DNA of 64,000 nt from Fragilariopsis cylindrus CCMP1102 (lineage: Eukaryota; Bacillariophyta; Bacillariophyceae; Bacillariales; Bacillariaceae), in assembly GCA_900095095.1 (NCBI GenBank), contig FMBT01000374.1, positions 62,001-126,000 on the forward strand. The letters are read 5' to 3'. The notes beneath the pieces were generated by a model that searched no databases, was not told where the DNA came from, and was given only the letters and a program-made list of their open reading frames with translations. A program made the position numbers and the translations under genes. Numbering within the stretch: position 1 is the stretch's first letter; each line of letters begins with the position of its first letter. Positions 59,846 through 64,000 of the stretch are shown here, piece after piece.

Positions 59846-62800
59846 TCAACGTTGATGGTGTTGTTGATATGCGAAATGATTATTATGACGCCCTAGTGGT
59901 TGTTGTTGTTGTTGTTGCTGCTGCTGTTGTTGTCGTGGTGGTGGCGCTACTGAATGTGAGCTATTAAAATTACGCAAATGATTGAATGAATGAAGTTGAT
60001 GTAATGCTGCTACTGTTCTTGATTCGTATTGTTCGGCCTCTTCATCATCGTCGTTGCTATCAACACCATTGTCTTCATCATCATCGTCGTCATTACCGTT
60101 ATGATGGTTTTCGCGATGGATGTCATCATTATCATCGCTACTGTTATCAATCCTCCTCTTCTTCCCCTTTCGCGCTGATGAGATGAAAGAATCATTTTCT
60201 TTTTTGACAGCACTCCCACCAGCAGATCGACGTTTTCGTTTCAAATGTTTCTTTTTATCATACTTACCTTGAATCTTACCAATTTTTGTTTCTAATTGAA
60301 ATTGTTTTGTTTGATTCGTAATGGATGTTGATGTTACTTGTTGTTCTAGTTCAATAACACGATCCCATAATGAATCACGATTTTGTTCTAACATACTTTT
60401 TGGTCCCATTTCTAATTTTTGATATTCACGACACCAAGCTGGTAAGAACAAATTGTCCTTGCGACCAGCAGCAACATATTCAATCATTTTGGGTTCATTT
60501 AAGAAATCCTTTGGTGAATACGTTGGTGGTGGTAAACCGACCCATTCCGATAATTTCGACGACGCAATAGTACTATTATCATTATTATTGTTATTATTTA
60601 CAGGAGGAGGTGCAATAGTAGTAGGATCCGTAAATACCGTTGCTCCATTAAATTCAATAATTTTCCAACTCCCGTCTGGAAGAAAAACACGATGATCAGG
60701 ATGAAAATGCCATGGTGCGAATACATGTACTGTGCTGCCGGGTCCAGTTCCGGATGGCCCCCCGGCCGGCGATAGAGCTTGTGCTTGTGATCCCTGTTGC
60801 GATTTTTGTTTCTCATTGATATTCAGTTCTTTACTATTCCAAATCAATGATTTGTGTTCTTCTGATAGCTTACTAACATCAACCCGGATCATGGATGGTG
60901 AATAACCAATCCCCTCACAAATTTCGTTTCCACACGAACATGGTTTTAATCTTTTTACAACCGACTCTGATGATGCTGACTCACTCTTAACAGTACGTAT
61001 AGTAGTTGCACTATTTGCACCAGTATCATTATTCATACCGACGACAACATCATTATCATTATTATCACCGGAAGCATTATTAACTGTTGTTGTTTTAACT
61101 GTTGTTGTTGGTACTGGTGTTGACGTTGATGCTGCTGGTGTTATTGCTCTTGCATTATTAGATGAATGTCTTTTATTCCTACCGGTAGTATAAATACTGA
61201 ATGGTCTGGTGTATATATTTCCTAATAAATAATGTCCGCACCGTCTACCTGACCGTCCTCTAACACCATAATAAGATGATGCAGATGGACAAAAATTTAA
61301 CTTATGTCGACAGCAATACCCACCATTAAAACACACCACGGGATATGCACATCCATACGCTCGACATTCTGCTTTAGGCATCTCTATATTCGCTGTCCGG
61401 ATCCAATCACAAATACGTTGCAAGTTATTATTATTAGGATCTGGTGATGGTTGTATCAATCGTTCTGCAAGTAATGTTGTTGTTTCTATACAACGGAAAC
61501 CCCATGGTGGAAATTCTTTTATGATTGGCAGTAGTGATGCTGCTACAGCTGACTGGTCTACTGATTGTGCTGCTTTTGATGTTGCTGCTCTTCCTGCTCT
61601 TGCTGATATATAAGGTGGTGTCTTATACGGTGGTTTTTTCGATTCATTTGGATTTTGATAAAATAATTGCAATTCTTGTACTGCTTTAGGTTTTTGATAT
61701 CCATCTAAATATCTCCACCAATTAACTATAACAAGTTTTTCATTTATATCATTATCATTTGCTTCCAATAATAAACAATACGGTATATCTCGATCAACTA
61801 CTAATGATGGTGCTTGTTGTAGTGGCGATAACGGCGACGACGACGATGACGACGGTTGGGATTTTTTCCCTGTACAAAACAAGGCAAAAAAAAAAAAAAA
61901 AAAAATAACGGAAAAAATCATCGCAAAAACAAAACAAAAAAAGGGTTGAGAATTCAAAAAATAGAATGAACCGCGCGAAAATTTATTCGTGATTGAAAAA
62001 AGGGGATTGGGGGGAGGTTGAATCCATTGTTGATAATGGGGGCACATAATACCAGATGTAGGAAATATATGTCGAGAAGAAGAAGAAAATAGATACAGAC
62101 TTACCATCTTTACCATCGTTATCATCATCACCATCAACAACAACGACATCCTCAGTCTCAATATCAAGACCGTCTTCAATGTCATTATCATGCCGGAGTG
62201 GTGGAAATGCATCCCGTATAGATTGTGAATCATTCCATGATGAAAAAAATATCTTTTTCCCTTTTTCTTCTTGAGATGATGATGATGATGATGAAGGAAC
62301 AGTAGTATAGACAATCCGTTCTAATTTATTCAATTTAAAAATGGATTGATTAAAAAATGGTACACGTGTTGATAAGTTATCAATTGCTTGAATAAAAGAA
62401 TTTTGTTGTTGTTGTTGTTCTTCTTTATTTTCTTCTTCTCCTCCTACTATTAATCCAATACCAATCGAATTATATGATTTTGGACAAGATACAGCAATAA
62501 TAGTATTCCCAGCTGTTGATTCGATACTTTTACTATTAATATCTTTATCATTGTCCTCGTCATCAATGAGTTCAATTTTACATGTTAATAATTTTGTATC
62601 CTTCAAAATCTTAAATTTAATTGATGTCATTCGATCATTATTTTCAGTGGGATGGATGTAGTAATATTTCATGATCTCCTTTAGATAAATTTGTTTTTGT
62701 TGACTTAATTGTCTCCAATAATTAATAATTACCAGCTTTGCATATATATCATCTGTTTCATGTAATAACGAACGTGGTACCGAATGACGTCCGTATTCAC

Positions 62801-63713
62801 CCGAACCTTTTATTTTCGATTTTAAGGGTGGGAAGTTTTTATTTAAATAGGTGATGGATTGATCGAATAGTAATAATGAATTTGATTGTGATAATTTTGA
62901 TGATGACGATGTCGATGTCGGAAGCGAAGCTGATGCTGATACAAGAAGTGACGCTGCTGCTGCTGCTGTTGCTGGTGGCTTCTTTGCAGACTCTAATGAC
63001 TTTTCTGACTGCTGCTGTACTAATCCTGATTTTTCTTTTGATGATGATGATGATGGCAATGATGGTAATGGTAATGTATCATATGGAAATGTAGTCATTG
63101 TACTGATATCCGAGGCATGTTCGTTGAAAAAATTAATATTTGTCACGATCTGTTGTGCCACATTTTTCAGAATTTCAATCTGTCGATACTTTTTTTGAAT
63201 ATCTTGAATAATTGTTTTATATCTGGAATCCAAAATATGATATTTACAATAGATTGTACATCCTTTAAAATTTTCGGGTATGGTACGACAAATTGTATTC
63301 TTTGTTCGTTCTTCATGCCGACCCTGACAACCACCACGTTTCAATGTCTTCTTTTTTGTTTTTGATTTTGCTTTTGATAATGATGATGATCCTTTTATTG
63401 TTGTTCCTTTCTTTATTGCTGCTGCTGTTGTTCCGCCTCTCCCGACATCAGTTTTCTTGTTCTTGTTCTTCGCACTAGAAGGGTTTGTCGTCGTCGTTGT
63501 TGGAATCGTCTTGTTTGTCTTCTTTTGTTGTTGTTGTTGTGGCGCTTTCGATTTAGATATCGATGCCAATTTCGTATTTGAATTTGAATTTGATTTCAAT
63601 TTAGATATTGATTTAGATAAATTCGTTGTCGTTTCTAGCAATGCCGATGCCGACGAAGACGCCGAAGACGCCGAAGACGACAGTGGTGGTGGTTTCTTCG
63701 GTGATGGTACCAT
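59846..63713 (-). CDS. Large Cys-rich protein with internal duplication, probably nuclear
   Basis: Two exons, 63713-62105 and 61869-59846, with GTAAGT donor and ACAG acceptor, encode 1210 residues. The N-terminal 130 residues are Ser/Lys/Thr-rich and basic. A Cys cluster follows: GGCQGRHEERTKNTICRTI then CTIYCKYH, probably a zinc site. The segment RSLLHETDDIYAKLVIINYW (RQL) in exon 1 is echoed by PYCLLLEANDND then EKLVIVNWWRYL in exon 2, so a domain is duplicated. Exon 2 also has a second Cys cluster (ECRAYGCAYPVVCFNGGYCC, RHKLNFC, RRCGHY) and PCSCGNEICEG, followed by a helix and a basic patch (KKKHLKRKRRS) near the C terminus and a poly-Gln run. Multiple zinc-like sites and basic patches suggest a nucleic-acid-binding nuclear protein; family not recognised. 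Confidence 0.75.
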
Positions 63714-63860
63714 CCTCGATCAAAAACAAATAAGCTAAACCAATGAGGAAGGAGAAGATTAGACTAGATTACTCTTTTTTTTCTTCTTGTTCTTTCTTTC
63801 TCTCTGTTGTGTTTTTGTTATTGCTCTCGTTAGTCGAGGTCCTTGCGACAGTCCTTTTTC

Positions 63861-63911
<51 letters not shown>

Positions 63912-64000
63912 TGAGTGCGTATAATTCTTCTGTATTGCTGTTTTTCCGTCATGATTAAGAAAAAGAAATACGCAAGGAGAAGAAGTGAGTTGTGAAGTGC
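63714..64000. other. Upstream region with CA microsatellite
   Basis: A CA dinucleotide run lies at about 63870-63909, preceded by a TC-rich stretch. Promoter of the gene on the minus strand. No further gene start is seen before the window end. Confidence 0.6.

Overview
The window reads as nuclear DNA of a photosynthetic stramenopile, most likely a diatom. Reasons: it is AT-rich eukaryotic sequence with short GT-AG introns (about 70-255 bp); there is a plastid-type triosephosphate isomerase with a signal peptide and a DA/FAP cleavage motif typical of secondary plastids; one protein carries the DUF6824 (NDVVLGRGG) and HSF-type domains that are abundant in diatoms; there are PT-rich secreted proteins, helicase-associated repeats and LRR debris of diatom style. 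Coding regions are full of Asn, Asp, Ser, Gln and Glu homopolymers. No rRNA, tRNA or CRISPR was recognised. Species was not determined.

Layout. 1-15.2 kb is a normal gene block: a beta-propeller membrane protein (5' end outside the window), an unknown protein, plastid TPI, a methyltransferase-like protein, a short coiled-coil ORF, a luminal or plastid FKBP isomerase and a LarA-like (lactate racemase family) protein with three exons. 15.5-24 kb is transposon-rich: a 3.7-kb Tc1/mariner-like element with TA-flanked terminal inverted repeats and a broken transposase, a Gln-rich protein gene, and a broken tyrosine-recombinase element. 24-30.2 kb holds a secreted PT-repeat protein with nearby fragments of relatives, LRR debris, a helicase-associated protein and a coiled-coil/F-box-like protein. 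30.8-33 kb is a non-autonomous element with about 200-bp inverted ends and internal 190-bp tandem repeats; a second, right-truncated copy lies at 54.6-56.55 kb. 33.3-42 kb holds a sulfotransferase, a second decayed mariner-like copy, a small Cys-repeat secreted protein, a MITE, a DUF819 membrane protein and a secreted barrel-like protein. 44.3-54.3 kb holds a C2HC-finger/DUF6824/CXXC/HSF regulator, an ankyrin membrane protein and an unknown protein. 58-63.7 kb holds a thioredoxin-hemerythrin fusion with two in-frame TGA codons and a large Cys-rich nuclear-type protein.

The genes do not form one pathway. The points of most interest are the multi-domain DNA-binding protein, whose finger half is broken by several frame changes; the thioredoxin-hemerythrin gene, whose last metal ligands lie beyond an in-frame TGA; and the repeat families that occur two or more times within 64 kb.
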